From Allacma fusca (lineage: Eukaryota; Arthropoda; Collembola; Symphypleona; Sminthuridae), in contig OX359246.1 in assembly GCA_947179485.1 (NCBI GenBank), positions 31,186,001 through 31,250,000 on the forward strand: a stretch of 64,000 nt of DNA. The letters run 5' to 3'. The translations under genes were made by a program, and so were the position numbers. This document shows, one piece after another, positions 11,469 to 24,526 of the stretch. Each line of letters begins with the position of its first letter. The first letter of the stretch is position 1. The notes beneath the pieces were generated by a model. The model did not search any database and was not told the origin of the DNA. It saw only the letters and a program-made list of their open reading frames with translations.

Positions 11469-14357
11469 ATCATACAGACGACAAGTATCTGCAGTTTTTA
11501 CTGTTGACAATATTGATGATTTGGTAAACATAACTATTCTAAATCATTACTCTGCAATTTATTATTGCTCTCTCAGCTCAAGCAACTGTTTTTCGGATTT
11601 GTATTGCTTAATGTGTTTAATTAAAATATTACATTGCATGGACTATTGTAATGTAACAGCTTTATTACATCAAATCAACATAGTGCACAACACTGATTTC
11701 CAGCGACGAAAGAATAAAAACGAAGAAGTCATATAATTTTATTCTAATTTAATAGAGATTTTTAATTATCTCTTAATTATTTCCTCTACTTTAACAACTT
11801 AGTGCATGTATGTATTTTAGGGGTCCCACAATCAAAGTTATGGGCTACTGCTCAGGCCATCAGTAGGTCCATTGCAGATTACTCTATCGAACATGTTAAT
11901 TTACGAATAGCATTGGAAGAGTGAGCATGGGATGTTCACTTTCCTGAATTTGTTTATCCGATTTTGTATCCCTACTCAAGTTATGTCAGTTACAATGATA
12001 AAAGTCAGGGGCTCCGGCTGCTATTCTACCTAGATTAAAATGCAGGTGAGCCCCTGAACTTTATGCATAACCTGAGGAATGTGCCAGATATTGGGACACT
12101 CACCCCCAAGTCAGTACCACAAGGGCAATGACGTGGATTCATGGTTATCACTGCTAAATCCAAATGTCACAAAAGCCTATGGGTGCAAACTACCAGGGAA
12201 TCAGGTGCTGATTCGGTGGTGACAAATAACTAACAGTACAAGGTAGATTTATGGTGCAAGACGCTCACTCGGTAGACACTTGACGGCAGAGATCACAACT
12301 TTCTAAGCAGAGAGACTCGGGTGGTGAAGACAAAAAAAATCATGTGTCTCAAAGTTTTTTTGTAGATCTGCCCAAAGATAAGGGAGCTCAGATGAGCACA
12401 ACCTCACCTTTCGACAGCCTGTAGCAACCCAACTTAGAGCATACATTACATAAATATATTTATAGCTCCATTTGACCACAACATTATATGAAACATTGCG
12501 CGGACTGGGTCGAGCAACCGTATACTCGCCCCCGAATATTGGGTACAAAGAAATGTACCTATACCTGTATCCGTAGATACCCAAGTACTTGGATAAATTT
12601 TTTCATATATAATTATTATTTATATTATTCATATTCATTAGATTTCTGAAAGGAATCATTAGAGGCTTTAGATTGACCCTGGCATGTACGCAGAAACGAT
12701 ATGAAGGAATGGTCCAGAATTGATTACTTGTAACCAAAGCAGTTAAAAGATCATTAAGCCCAATAGTCAATAAGGCATAAATGATTTCTCATTCTCGAAT
12801 TTGAAACCTTATTACGAAACAAGTTTCTTTATTTTACTGTCCGAGAAATTACAATCTGAGGCTCATTTGTTCGGGTTACCTTGTTACATTCAAAACTAAT
12901 ACGCGTATTTTGTATCGAGTATTAACTGACTTTGAAGTTGCATACATAAACAAATAATTCCATATCAAACAATCTGCATCAAGTTTTGCACTTTCGAGAA
13001 ATTGGTAAATAATTTCTCTTCCAAAAGAAACTCGAAAATTGCTAACTTTGGTCCTGAACTAAAATTTGTGGCATAAGTTTGCGATAATCTAATGATTTTA
13101 TGAAAATATCTGCTCAAAATTCCGTGGATTTTCAAAACAAGGAATTTGCTTGGCATTTTCATCTGGGCAGGTATACAACGTGGGCCAATTTAATTTTTAC
13201 AACTTTGTAACAATTATAGTAAACCAATGGAGCTCATAGGTTTTACAGTATGATTGGAAGGAACGGTAAACGAGAAAAATAATATCTGATCGTAGAAGGG
13301 GTTTTGTGTAATGTACTAGTACAAGTTTATTAATTAAACAAATAGCAAATGAAAACACATCAATAAACTCCTTAAAAACTTGTCATAAAAACTTTGTAAA
13401 ATACAAAAATGGTACCGCCACGCTAAAAAGCCCCCCGATCCTCGAGTTTAAAGCTCCGACTATTCTAATCCTAAAAAGCTCCCCCTATCCAAGGCCTACA
13501 CTACCCTCCCTTTCCTAACCTAACAATAGGTAAACAACCTAACATAAACAGATCCCGTACCACTAAAGTACTTTATAAGGAATCAGCTTAAGGGATGCAT
13601 TTTCTCGGTCCCTCCAAAAGCTACATATACGAGATATTGCTAGATATAATTACACAATATTTTAATTATTATAAAAATTTTGATGTTAAAATAATGTTGA
13701 GTAAATAATTTTTTAAGATTCGACGGATTTATTCAAAGAATAGAATCCTGAATTTATTGTGAGTCATTCATCAGTTAAAAATTGTAAGTAAAGAGCGAGA
13801 AATTATGACTTAGGATTTTCCCACGCTCCGGTTCAAGTTGAAGCCGTCATTGTGTCTTCAGTAATATGTGCAAATTACTTATTATTACGTATTATTTCAA
13901 TGAAGATTACAAAATGTTAGATCTACGAATTTTTTGGTCAGGATCATAGCAAGGCTGCGGATTTCTGCTGTAACAATTTTAACATTATTTGCACATAATT
14001 TGGCTACGGTCGAATATGTGCGATTAATTGTAATTTGTTTTCAATTTTTCCACAGACCTGGTTTTCAATTATCTCTGGCCATTTCATTTTGCGCCTGCCG
14101 ACCTGGCTTTCAATAATCGTTGTGTACAATTTTTAATATCAATTAGCAGTGTTTCCACAATTACTACCGTATATAGATACATACATATCAGGGTTCGTTG
14201 TGCCAGTTTTTACACCTGCGTTATACTTTAGTATGTTTTACTACCGAAGCAATCAATAAATTCAAGGAAATAACGTGTTTAAAAATACCGATTCTTCTAT
14301 TTCTGAGAAATAAGGAATGTTACGCCTAAACATATGCTTAAAGAATTAGTATCTTTT
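11469..14357. other. Spacer between the two receptor genes
   Basis: No gene was supported in nearly 2.9 kb. An AATAAA at about 11713 could serve the upstream gene. Bases 12480-12600 contain a short GGGTAC/GTACCT-rich remnant related in wording to the arms at 5206-6462. At 14040-14115 two CCTGG(T/C)TTTCAAT motifs echo the CCGGCTTTCAATCATCTC at about 9487, another trace of the duplication. Confidence 0.5.
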
Positions 14358-14444
14358 GTAAGTCAATATTTGAATTCCATTAGAAGCACTAAAGAAATTG
14401 AAATACGCGGAAAGAATTAGACGCAGTAACTCCTCCACCATCAG
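14358..14444 (+). promoter_or_regulatory. Upstream block duplicated with the first receptor gene
   Basis: Counterpart of 9728-9811 at nearly the same distance from the start codon; see that entry. No TATA box was recognised at either site. Confidence 0.5.
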
Positions 14445-14583
14445 AGATAGATGTTTTCTTCACCTAGAATTAAAAGTAGAAACCGCAAAAATAAATTCTC
14501 AGTTATAAACTAACTTCAGAAAGGGCAGAACCCATGGTACAAAAAGTGTAATCCAGGCATTTCCTGTGTGTAGTATTTCTAAA

Positions 14584-16106
14584 ATGAGAGGTTTTTTGAA
14601 AAGTGTGATACTGATTTTGTGGGTTCAGGGCTTCATACACGACAAATCCTTGGTATCTTGTCGTAAAGCAAGATGTCCCTCTGCTCGTTGTTATATTCAT
14701 ACAACTATTCATGTCCTTTTGACTTTCTCACCCATCATTTATCTCCACGACATTCCGGCAAATAACGACATACAAGAAAAATTCCGAGTAAAGACTTTAC
14801 CAGATATTTTGATTTTATTCGCAATGATTGTCTTTTACAGATTCGTCCCATTCATTGTACGTCTAACTGCATTTTTGAGTACCACAAAATCGGAACAAAT
14901 TTTCAGAACCCTCTTGGATTTCAATTTCCATGTCAAAATATCTCGGCGAAGTAAATTTTTAATTATCGTAGGCTCGATCTGCTTGCTCGCCTTCTCCTTT
15001 GTAAATTTTTGTAGAGTTTTCTTGGAGACTTTTGTATTCCATACAGACAGCATTATAAACCAGGGAAATATGACTATTTTCAGCAAAATCAAATGTGTGA
15101 AAGGGTTCTTGTATTATTTGCTGAGACTCTCAAATATGGACGCAATGTTATGTGCATTTTCCTTCGTTTACATCGTTGGGATTCTTCTGGCTGAATTTTA
15201 CGTCTCGATTTGTACAAGAATAACTTTAATATGGAGATCAATAATAATTGCAACTGGCAGTACGGAAAGGGCCAATGGAGTAATCGACGTGGACAAAACC
15301 GTTTTTGCGGAAATCGTGCATTCTGTATTAACCTTCCATAGGTGCTTTAAAATGTATGCGGATGTTGCAGGGATTTATGTTATTTGTATAATTTGGATTT
15401 TTATCACTGCTTTTGTTGACACTGCGGATCATTTGGTTGGATGGAGAAGCCTCACAGCGTACCGACTGTTTATAATCATCGTTTACACATATTTTTTCTT
15501 TATTTTGTCCAGCTTTGGTTATTTTACATATAATCAGGTAAGGACCTGCTTGGACAGTTGACTTTTATTTCAATGCTAACGTTTCCAGATTGTTTGACTA
15601 AAAATCTCAATTTTGATTCCATGCATAATCAGGTGCACGAAAGTCGGGTAAAACTTGCTGATGCTTACAGTGATTTCAAAGTTAACGCAACAGCCATTGT
15701 GGATATTCAAGTAATTTAGCTCCCACTTCTACAAATTTTAAATTTTATTTTATTTTAAATCTTAAATTTTTAAAAATCAAATATCTAACCTTGAGTAAAA
15801 ATAAGAAACTGATTTTCATCGTTTGCATTTAAATTTCAGTGGGAAGGAGCGACAAAACGATTTCTGGAATGGCGATGGAAATTTAGTGCTAGGAATTTAT
15901 TTAAAGTGGACAGAAATTTGGTGAGACTGGTAAGTTGTCATTACAAAATTATAAAATTCTGGAGGCTTATGAACAAAGGCTTTCACTCTCTTATCCAGGT
16001 TTTTGGCACAGTTTTCACTTATTTCATTATCGTCTACAATCTGAAACTAGACGGGGAAGAAGCTTGTCCCGCCAAATTGAAGATTCAAAAGAACAACACT
16101 GCATGA
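14584..16106 (+). CDS. Gustatory-receptor-like seven-TM protein (copy 2)
   Basis: Tandem paralogue of the gene at 9965 with identical architecture: exons 14584-15537, 15633-15710, 15840-15929 and 15999-16106, all introns phase 0, about 409 residues. Exons 2 and 3 have exactly the same lengths (78 and 90 nt) as in copy 1. Shared stretches include FHTDSI, RLSN-x-DAMLCAFSF, GILLAEFYVSICTRITLIW, DTADHLVGWR and HESR-x-KLADAYSDFKVNAT. The last exon carries VFGTVFTYFIIVYNL. An in-frame GTG upstream is not a likely start, since the ATG aligns with copy 1. The frame is intact, so the gene is probably functional. The duplication covers upstream DNA as well. Confidence 0.8.
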
Positions 16107-17022
16107 GTCGTGTTCAGCAACATGGCAAACATTTGTAATCTGTAGTCTCTACTATTTTGATACTTTAAGTAATTAAAATTATTGTAAATGTAGTAATGCT
16201 TCACGGCTATAATAATTGCTAAAGAAGTATTTGTATTTATTATAATCACTCTTCTGCATACATAAGTGACCTGATACGCTTTCCTACATCAAATGACTGG
16301 AAAGAACAAACATTAACAAAGATTTATTTAAAGGTGCCTACCCCTGGCAGATATTTTTTCCCTGGGAAGAATCTTCTTGGGCAAGGGCATTTTGAGAAGA
16401 ATCATGGAATAAAATAGTACAATTTATTTAATTTGACAATCGATTTGAAAATTTCCTTTTCACATCAGTGATGCATATGTAAAAAAAAATTCAGGAGAGT
16501 GATAAATCACGTTACCCCAAGTCATTAAAAATAAATTGAATAGGCGCTCATTGTTTCTGCAGTTAAGTTATTTCGATCGAAATTACTTAGAAAGATAAGA
16601 GGAAATCTTGGAATAATACAAATTACAAAACTTTGAGGAAACAATGGGGAAAATGAGGTTTAGATATAAGGGACACGCATATTTCTTTGAATTTCAGCTT
16701 TTTCTACGAAGATTGTAAATATTTTGAATCACATGTAGTCACGTTATGTATTTATTATCCCCTGGCACACTTTAGTATTACATGGTAAGCCTTACTCTAG
16801 TATCACTACATCAATTTAATTGATTATGAGTAGCATCTGCTTGGCATTTATTTAAATGGAGATTTGATCTTTCATCATCCTTTGATGAGGCCTCAAGCCA
16901 CGTGGTAGACTTTTTTCCCGCACAACTTCCACAGCCTAGGCATGAGCATGTTGCGTATTTTTCCACAATGCTTAGAATATCTACGTGAAATTATTTGAAA
17001 GTTACATTTTCGGAGGAATATT
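16107..17022. other. Intergenic, nothing recognised
   Basis: About 0.9 kb of AT-rich DNA between two genes that converge (receptor copy 2 on plus, Methuselah-like on minus). Confidence 0.5.
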
Positions 17023-19522
17023 TTATAAGGGAAAAAACACAAAACTTAATAAAGCTTTAATATTTAAACTTAATATAAAAAAATTACTTGCTATTCCTGG
17101 AAATTTAGTTTTCAATGAACTTAGCAGAACTGGCCTGGAGATGTATATGATACAAATTGGAACCACTTGTAAAACACTGATAAAGTTTACGATGCCAGAG
17201 TACCATGGAATGCCAGTCGAGTCACCAGTAAGACGGCTGTGAATCCAAGTTGCGAAATCCAGAATCCAAGTAAAGCCCGTCAAGAAAAATAATTTCCCTA
17301 TTAACTGAAATCTGAAACCAGGGAAAGATGATCTTTGTACAGATTCCGCGCATGTGCAAATGGTACATAGTTCAGTCATAATTAAACATCAAACGTTAAC
17401 TTTTATAAAATGAGTGTTTAGTAGTGTTAAATGTTTACAGCTCAGTTTTTGTCTTCAAGGTTTTTCCCGTCATGGTAGAACGCCTCTTATACTCACAAAG
17501 CTTGCAGGCCGTTACAAAAAAGAATATAAAGTTTAAGCTCATCACACCAGCAACTGGATAATACAGGTACGGACCAAGAGCACTGGGAGACACGAAACAT
17601 ATTTCGAAACCGTACTCTGGTACAACAACCATGTTACATGGTTCGTAGCTGTTAAAAAATTGACAAGTGAACAAATAGCTTCTTTCAAACCAATATTAAA
17701 CTAGGGCATGTATTTACATTAAAACAACAAATGTTTAAGTGTTTCTGAATCTGATTTAACACCTGTACAGCAAATCCAAAATAGCTGATGCCAAAACAAA
17801 TAGGAACGGCATCCCCCATCCAAACGCTACGCATACCATGTATTGTCCGATGTTTTTCGCGCGCGGTTTTGGAGCATTCATAGACCTGATATAAAAGTAA
17901 ATGTGTGTCATAAATCACTAACAACAGCGTGTGAACAGGGTAGGATTTATGGGTTGGTCATTTTGTTTTTACCCTGGGCGGGCCAGGGTAAACAATTCTA
18001 ATTCAAAAACCACCCATATAGTTTGAGGCTTAAGGCCAGGGGATATTCGTTTTATTAATCTGCCCCTATTTGTGAAATTAGTAACACATTATTACATCAA
18101 AAGTTGTAACTTACCGAAATGACCAAAACAAGTTAAATGAAATTACTGCGAGCCAACAAAAATTTGATAAGGCAAAGAAATGTTGCAAAATTCCTGCAAG
18201 TCACCATATCAATTTAAGAGATCAGTTTGAGCTGTACTAAAAATTTAAATTAAAGTAGGTTAAAGTGTCCTTCCATTTTTCTCTTCTTCGGGGTAGATTT
18301 TGGCTAAAATTTTCTCTTAGCCCAGAAAACTTACCAAAAGTAACGCAAAGCTTAGACCTGAGATAACGGTTTGGCATTTTCGGGTCTGACAAGATGCTCA
18401 CTCCCAAGAGGAAATACCAGAAGAACATTGTAGCAGTATGACTCATTACAATCCATCCCTGGATTGTCTGCTCTTTCCAGAGAACAGCATACGCCAGAAA
18501 TGTAAGGAACAGAAAGGCTGATCCCACAATAAATCCCGTTCCAAACAGTATGGAGATGACTTCACCGAGGTACGCATACTAATGGCCAAAAAGGCGTAAG
18601 TATATTAAGTTTAAACTCCATTTTTAGATTACAATTAAATATTACATTACATATACGTGGGCCATACAGTATAGTTTGTAGAAATCTGTATACAAAATTA
18701 TGTAACTTCGGCGTACCTCATAAAGGGGTGTACAAGTCACGAAACCATAAATCTGGCTATCTTTTGAAATATCAACCATAGATTTCCTGTTGGACGAATC
18801 CAGTAATCGGACAGTGTCAATGCAGTAATTTTCTCTAGATATCTTCACCCAGTTGAAGATCCTATCTTGGTACCATAAATTCCCATCTTCTTGGACACGG
18901 AAGCTGGTTTTTGTGTGAACAATTATTGGTACAGTGAGGATGGGGTTATTTTACTTTTTAAAATATGCAAAATTTAATTATTACAAATAAACATGTGGAG
19001 ACAATAAAATTCTCCCCTTACTGACGAGTCTCTTTATACTCTGTATCAAACGGTCTATCCATATGATGGCATTTAAGCTATAAATATACAAAGGCAAAAC
19101 AACCTGGCTTACCAAAATTTGTCATTCAAATGCAAGGTGGCGTTCCTATCGCACCGATTCATGGGATTGTGGATGAAATAGATCGGTTCTTTCCTCAGTG
19201 ATTTCATCGTTATCGAAGAGTACATTTTCGGACTCAAACTAATATTTTCATGGCTTCTGGAGCAAGCTTGTCTCTTATTGGACGTAATAGTAAGTACATG
19301 GTTCACTTCGCAACATTTTGGAAGGCATGCCTTGTTCTTGCATGCCATCCACGGATTCGGCTTGTGAGCCTTTAACTTTGAGTCAATTTGAGTGGACACA
19401 TTTTTGGCTTTGGACTGTCCTGAGACACATCCTATTGAGCTCAACAAGCTTACAAGAAAAACAATTACAGAGAAATATTTTCTCCAAATTGTAGTCCTCA
19501 AGACTTTTCCTACAAAATACAT
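17023..19522 (-). CDS. Methuselah-like class B GPCR
   Basis: Seven exons on the minus strand with matching phases: 19522-19113, 18903-18717, 18578-18335, 18193-18115, 17885-17763, 17648-17439 and 17311-17023, about 513 residues. Exon 1 has a hydrophobic signal peptide (YFSVIVFLVSLLSSIGCVSG) and a Cys-rich ectodomain with the CCEVNH motif. Exon 2 completes the ectodomain (FRVQEDGNLWYQD, then ENYCIDTV), the pattern of Methuselah ectodomains. Exons 3-7 supply seven membrane segments, for example YLGEVISILFGTGFIVGS, GQYMVCVAFGWGMPFLFV, YLYYPVAGVMSLNFIFFFV and FFLTGFTWILDFATWI. I chose the ATG at 19522 over an in-frame TTG at 19534. The peptide ligand and physiology are unknown; the family is linked to stress and ageing in flies. 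Confidence 0.82.
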
Positions 19523-19534
19523 TACTTTGGCCAA

Positions 19535-21212
19535 ATTTAAAGAGACACTGTTAGAGCAAGCTTGAAATATTTTTTAAACAGATCCTGGCATATGAGAAGG
19601 GATTTAAGTTCGTAAATGACAATAAAAAAGATAGCATCCTAAGAAATACCGACCAGGATAGTTTGGACGTCATAAAACCAAAGTTCCATAGAAGCAACGT
19701 CATATATCTATTAACGTATCCACGCAAACGTTTTCGTTAACACCAGGAGGGGTCAAATTTAAAAAATATATTTTTATTAAATTCAATTTCCTTAGAATTC
19801 TTTAACAATCTGTTGAGTTTTCCTTTAATATTGATATTTGAATAACCTGGAACTGGTTTTTTTTTCTTTCAAGGAAACAAATTCATTTCATACAATCACT
19901 CAATTCTCCATATAATTTACGTATATACCATTATTGATTAGTTTTATTATAGGTTTCGTGGTTCACTGCTTTTCTAGGGAACGGGAAAAGAAAATCTAAT
20001 CGATATAATTACTCACTGTCAGTTACCATTGATATATGTGATATAATGCTTTTCAAATTTTGAGCGTAAATGTATACGTAATAAAATGTAGAAACGCATT
20101 TTCTTATCTTTATTGCGGGACGCCTAGTTCTATACGACCGCAGTTGAAGTTCTGTTTGCATTTTTTATCCCATCCTGTGCCCTGCCTTGCATTTATGAGA
20201 CATTAAATGCTAACGTATACCTTTTTACACTGCTCACATCAGCTTGTAAACATGGCTTTCCTGACCTTATTTCTTTGTGAATATCTCTAGCATTTGTTTC
20301 GCAAGCTGTTCAATAACAAGTCTCAAATATCCCATACGGAAGGGATGCATTAGCAAATTTTTTATATACAAATTGTATTGACTAAATGTATAAAAATAAT
20401 TAATGATTAAGTACATGGATGTATTCGTATATGTAAGTAGTGTACAATAAGCTCTGGCTATGAGAGACCCCTTCTTAGCAGCATTTTTCCTATAGTCATA
20501 AAAAATGCATGCTCTCATTTCGTCCCAAGAATCCTCTTAGCCTGTAATTGTATTCTGTGTACCTATATTTGTATTCATTTTTTACGTAATTATTACCAAA
20601 ATAAAAGCTACCTTTCGGGCAGCGTCCTATATTGGAGAACTTAATTTGTGAGCATCATGCACGCTAGAGTCCAATCATAAAACATTATTTTCCTTCCTGC
20701 TGTGTCATTGAGCAAATAAAGAGATTCCTTTGGAGATTAGTTGTAATCGATTTGGGAAAGCACTCAAGCCTTCCGAATGAACTCTCCTTGAAATTATTAC
20801 TTGCACGCAATATGTGAGCAAAACATTTCGGGTAATGCAAAAGATCTGGAAGGGGATAAACCTTACTCATAATCAGTGAGGGATAATATGCAGAGCAATA
20901 AATTCTTGGAATGAAGGACACCGTATGAGCATTAACCTTCTCTCAGAATTTACTTCCTCCAGTCCGGAACTATTTTCACAAGACTTGTAAAATCTCAGCA
21001 CATTGTCAAGTACGAACTTCAAAGAGCAACTACTACTATTATTACTACTCCTGGAAGAACCAGGAGCGTAAAATACTAATAGAAGCATTCCAGCACGAAG
21101 TAGTCTTGTGGTTCAAGTTCAATAACGTGGAAGTATTTGCAAATTCCAACTTGACTTTGCTCCCTCATACCTGTGAAATTTTAGGTTAAAATCGGACAAA
21201 TCATTGGCAAAA
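19535..21212. other. Intergenic, nothing recognised
   Basis: About 1.7 kb. Minus-strand open frames at 20267-20518 and 20685-21088 lack splice support, domains or codon bias and were not accepted. Confidence 0.45.
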
Positions 21213-23757
21213 ATGTGCGGAGATAGGTGTCAAACATTTTGAATTAAAAGGTTTGAAATTATTGCAATTTTTTTTAAAGGAAACAATATTTTTTATTTTA
21301 TTTTCCAGGTACGTTAAACCAGGAAGTGATAAAGAGCTGGAAAAAATGTCCACACGACTTGTCCAAGTGCAGGAGGAATTCCACAAGGGTTTAGCCCAAA
21401 TTGCATCCATGTGCGGACATTTGATTGGATTAGAATTAACCGCTGAGGATGTGAAGTCAGGTAAAGTTGTCATTAATACTTTGGAGCAAATGCGTTCGGA
21501 AATAGACACTCTCAAAACCCAATTCCGCAAGTTCGAACCAGGTAAGCACAAACAAAGCAAATTACAAGGGAGTCCCTTCGCCCTTAAAAATTCAGCCCTG
21601 TCTAACACTAAAAAGGCTGGGTCGAACAACCCAAGTCCCAACTTATGTTCTAGTAAAATTGAAGAACTACCATTAGGTGCGATCATAGCTAACTCTACCG
21701 CTGAGGAAGAAACCTGGCTTCGGGAACAAACTGAGGACATCCGACTTAAACCCTTTGCGCTGGCAGATGGCGCCAGTATGAAAGGTCAAAACATTACGGA
21801 TATTTCTGCAAATATCCCGACTAATGCTGATTGCAAAGCTACCACTACAATACAAATCAGTAATAACAATACTTGAAGAGATTTTCTCGCCTGGGAAAAT
21901 TTAATTTAATATTTGATTACATTTTTGAATTGCAACATTCCATTATAGTAAATTATATGGACGAATCCTTAACCTGCCCCCTATTCGACTTCGCACGAGG
22001 GACCTCTTTCGGGGACATCCCTAAAGTGATTGTCGGATGCACAAGTGAAGTTGTGTGTTTTCAGGGTGACTCGTATGTTGTTTGAGATCATTTTACTCTC
22101 CCTTTGAAAATGTGTCTAAACCAAATTTCCATATTTACAGGAAATTTTCATCCGGATTGTGCTCCTACCGTATTGGAACCTCTGACCTTCGGCTAACTGT
22201 CAAATTTGCTGCTGGACTAAACGGGAAAATCCTTTTGGGTTTGGCTTTCACACCGCAAAACGTACCGGTTAATGGTAAACTCTATTCTTTTAATTCTGGA
22301 AGGCCACCTAGACCAGATTTGAAGTTTATGGTAAGTTTCAAGGGAAATGATTATTACTCCTTTAGAATATTTTTACTCAAATTATTTCTTGGGAGTAATT
22401 ATTATAGAATTTTGATGTTGATTTTTAGTACGACCATGAACTAACTTCTGGGCCGTTAGATTCGCTGGTTCAACATAGAAATCTCCTTGCCAAAGCTGCC
22501 ATGTATGGTGGTCCCAAGGCAGTAGTTGAAGTTTCCGTAATGGAGATTTCCTTTCAGAGAACTTTTGAAGATGCTATCACAAAATCCATGGAGATCATGA
22601 GAAATCAGGGTGGCAAGAATTTTAAGGAATCAGTGGTTTACGATGAGGTGATTCCTCCCGGAATAAAGGACAAATTATCTTGTGTGATTGAAATCAGTAA
22701 GTGCTGCCAGTACCCGGAATTGTCAAAATGTTTATTATTTTTTTCGGTGAAGGGAATGTATAATGGTTATTGTGATTTTGAATTTTAAGCAAATCTTTTG
22801 AACGTGCCTCTGGAGAAACCTACACGTTATATTCAAAACTGCCTCCATCATAACCTCATCCCGTCCACCGTCTTACCATTTACCAGGGAAATATTTTATG
22901 CATCTGATAATGGGTAATTTGTTTATCCCAGATGTCATATTAATAAGCATTTTGTACAAGTACTCAAAAAAAGTAAGGTCAGGCCTCGTTATGATGGCGT
23001 TTTTATGTCGGAATTGAGCGTTATCCATTTTCAGGGACTCTAAGACCTGCACCAATACCATCAGAGTTCTGGGTTCGAATCCTGGTTTCGTATTTAATTT
23101 TTCTCATTTGGAAAGGGGTTTTTCCAACTAGGGTTGCACTTTTATTTAATACTACAAATATTAAATAATTTGCATGTGATCTAAATAAGAAGAAAATTAC
23201 TCTAGATTTTATATAAGTAACTTTGAGTATGAATAAATTAGTTTTAAGAGGATTCCCATTCACAGGTATGAAATTTACAGACGTATTTATGTACATATTC
23301 TTTATGCCGGATAAGAATGAATGAAAGAATGAGTTTTTTTGTATCACATTGTAGGTACGTCAAAGGGATTTTCACTTACGACATACAGTCAACGGATCTT
23401 CAGTTGGCCGTGGTTTTCCAAAACCTGGACAGAGAAGGGAATTCTTACGCCATAGCGTTCAATACGATGTCCGAAGTGCTGGAAACTACTAAAGAAATGA
23501 TGGGGACATTACTTGATTGGCGAGAATGGAAAACGAGGCCAGATCGAAGGTTTTTAGAAGTAAATATTTTCTTTTCTCATTTTGGTCATAATTTTTTAAA
23601 CTGGCTGTTACTTGTGCCGTTGAGTAACATTAAATATATATTTATATTATAGGCAGGTCATGAGGAAGCGTCCATTCAAGTACGAAATGCCATTGCCACA
23701 GCTTCAATGACAACTGATACTAAGTCAGTTCTCCGAATCCTAATTTATTCATTGTGA
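21213..23757 (+). CDS. Coiled-coil protein with two tandem beta-rich domains (actinoporin-like fold suspected)
   Basis: Not recognised with certainty. Exons: possible tiny first exon 21213-21226 (MCGD, phase 2), 21309-21859, 21949-22072, 22141-22330, 22429-22696, 22790-22913, 23355-23559, 23653-23757. All junction phases agree. The N-terminal exon has a helical, coiled-coil part (residues about 10-80 after the splice) and a Ser/Asn-rich linker. Then one three-exon module occurs twice: exons of 124, 190, 268 nt and 124, 205, 105 nt with phases 1-2, 2-0, 0-1. Repeated signatures are Y-x-I-x-(T/S)-(S/T)-D-L-x-L-x-V-x-F, DHE/GHE, and a late RN-x3-A-x-A-x-M followed by alternating hydrophobic strands. 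This order weakly resembles actinoporin-like and fungal-lectin-like beta sandwiches, which bind or perforate membranes. Function is inference only. No signal peptide was seen, but the 5' end is uncertain. Confidence 0.6.
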
Positions 23758-24526
23758 AAAATTGCCAAACAAATATTAATGTTTAAAGAATTTCTTCCCA
23801 AATTATTTTAATTACTTGTATAATATAATATATCCTCATTAAAGTTTACTTAAACATCAAATAAATATTATTGCATTTCTGGCTGGAAACAAACATATCA
23901 ATTAATGTAAACACAAAATTAATACATTCTCAATAAAATTAATGAGCTGTTGGGTTGCGCCGGATCTATCCTCCAGATTAGTGGTCGGACTAATTCAGTC
24001 CATAACCGAAATTTTTCGATCCAATTCGATTCAATTCAATTCGATTCGTAGTTTTTTCGATTCGGTTTACATATTGAACCGAACCGAACGATTCAGTTCA
24101 CACTGCTGGACTGAATTGAATTGTTTACTCTGAATTGCAGTCCAAACGATTAATCATTGCTCAAAACCGGTTAATACTGAAACCTCGTATAGCGTGAAGC
24201 GGAGGCACATGTGAAAAATATGCACACTTTTGTCATAACGTTGTGATTGTTGTTTTGGATCATTCGACACAGGTAACAATCAGTTCTATATAACATGTTC
24301 TGACATCTCATAATTTAATTCAACTTCCAGTAATTTCTGATTATTAATTAAGAAATGGAATTACATCATAATTTTAATATTAAACTTAATTTGAAATTAA
24401 ATTATTATTAAGTCATGTATTTCTAAATGCATGAACAAAACTCATTTACGTGTGGTAGCAGGTACTGCGTGTTTAATTTGTCTTCCCGCAAAAAACAAAC
24501 GATTTTCAATTCAATTCAATTCATAG

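Noticed and set aside
20267-21088. Minus-strand frames of 71-83 codons as candidate exons
   Set aside because: No shared domain, no phase-matched splice chain, composition like flanking non-coding DNA.
23060-23090. Exact tRNA-type B box GGTTCGAATCC, possible tRNA gene
   Set aside because: No acceptor stem, D arm or proper 7-base anticodon loop could be paired around it; at most a tRNA-derived relic in an intron.
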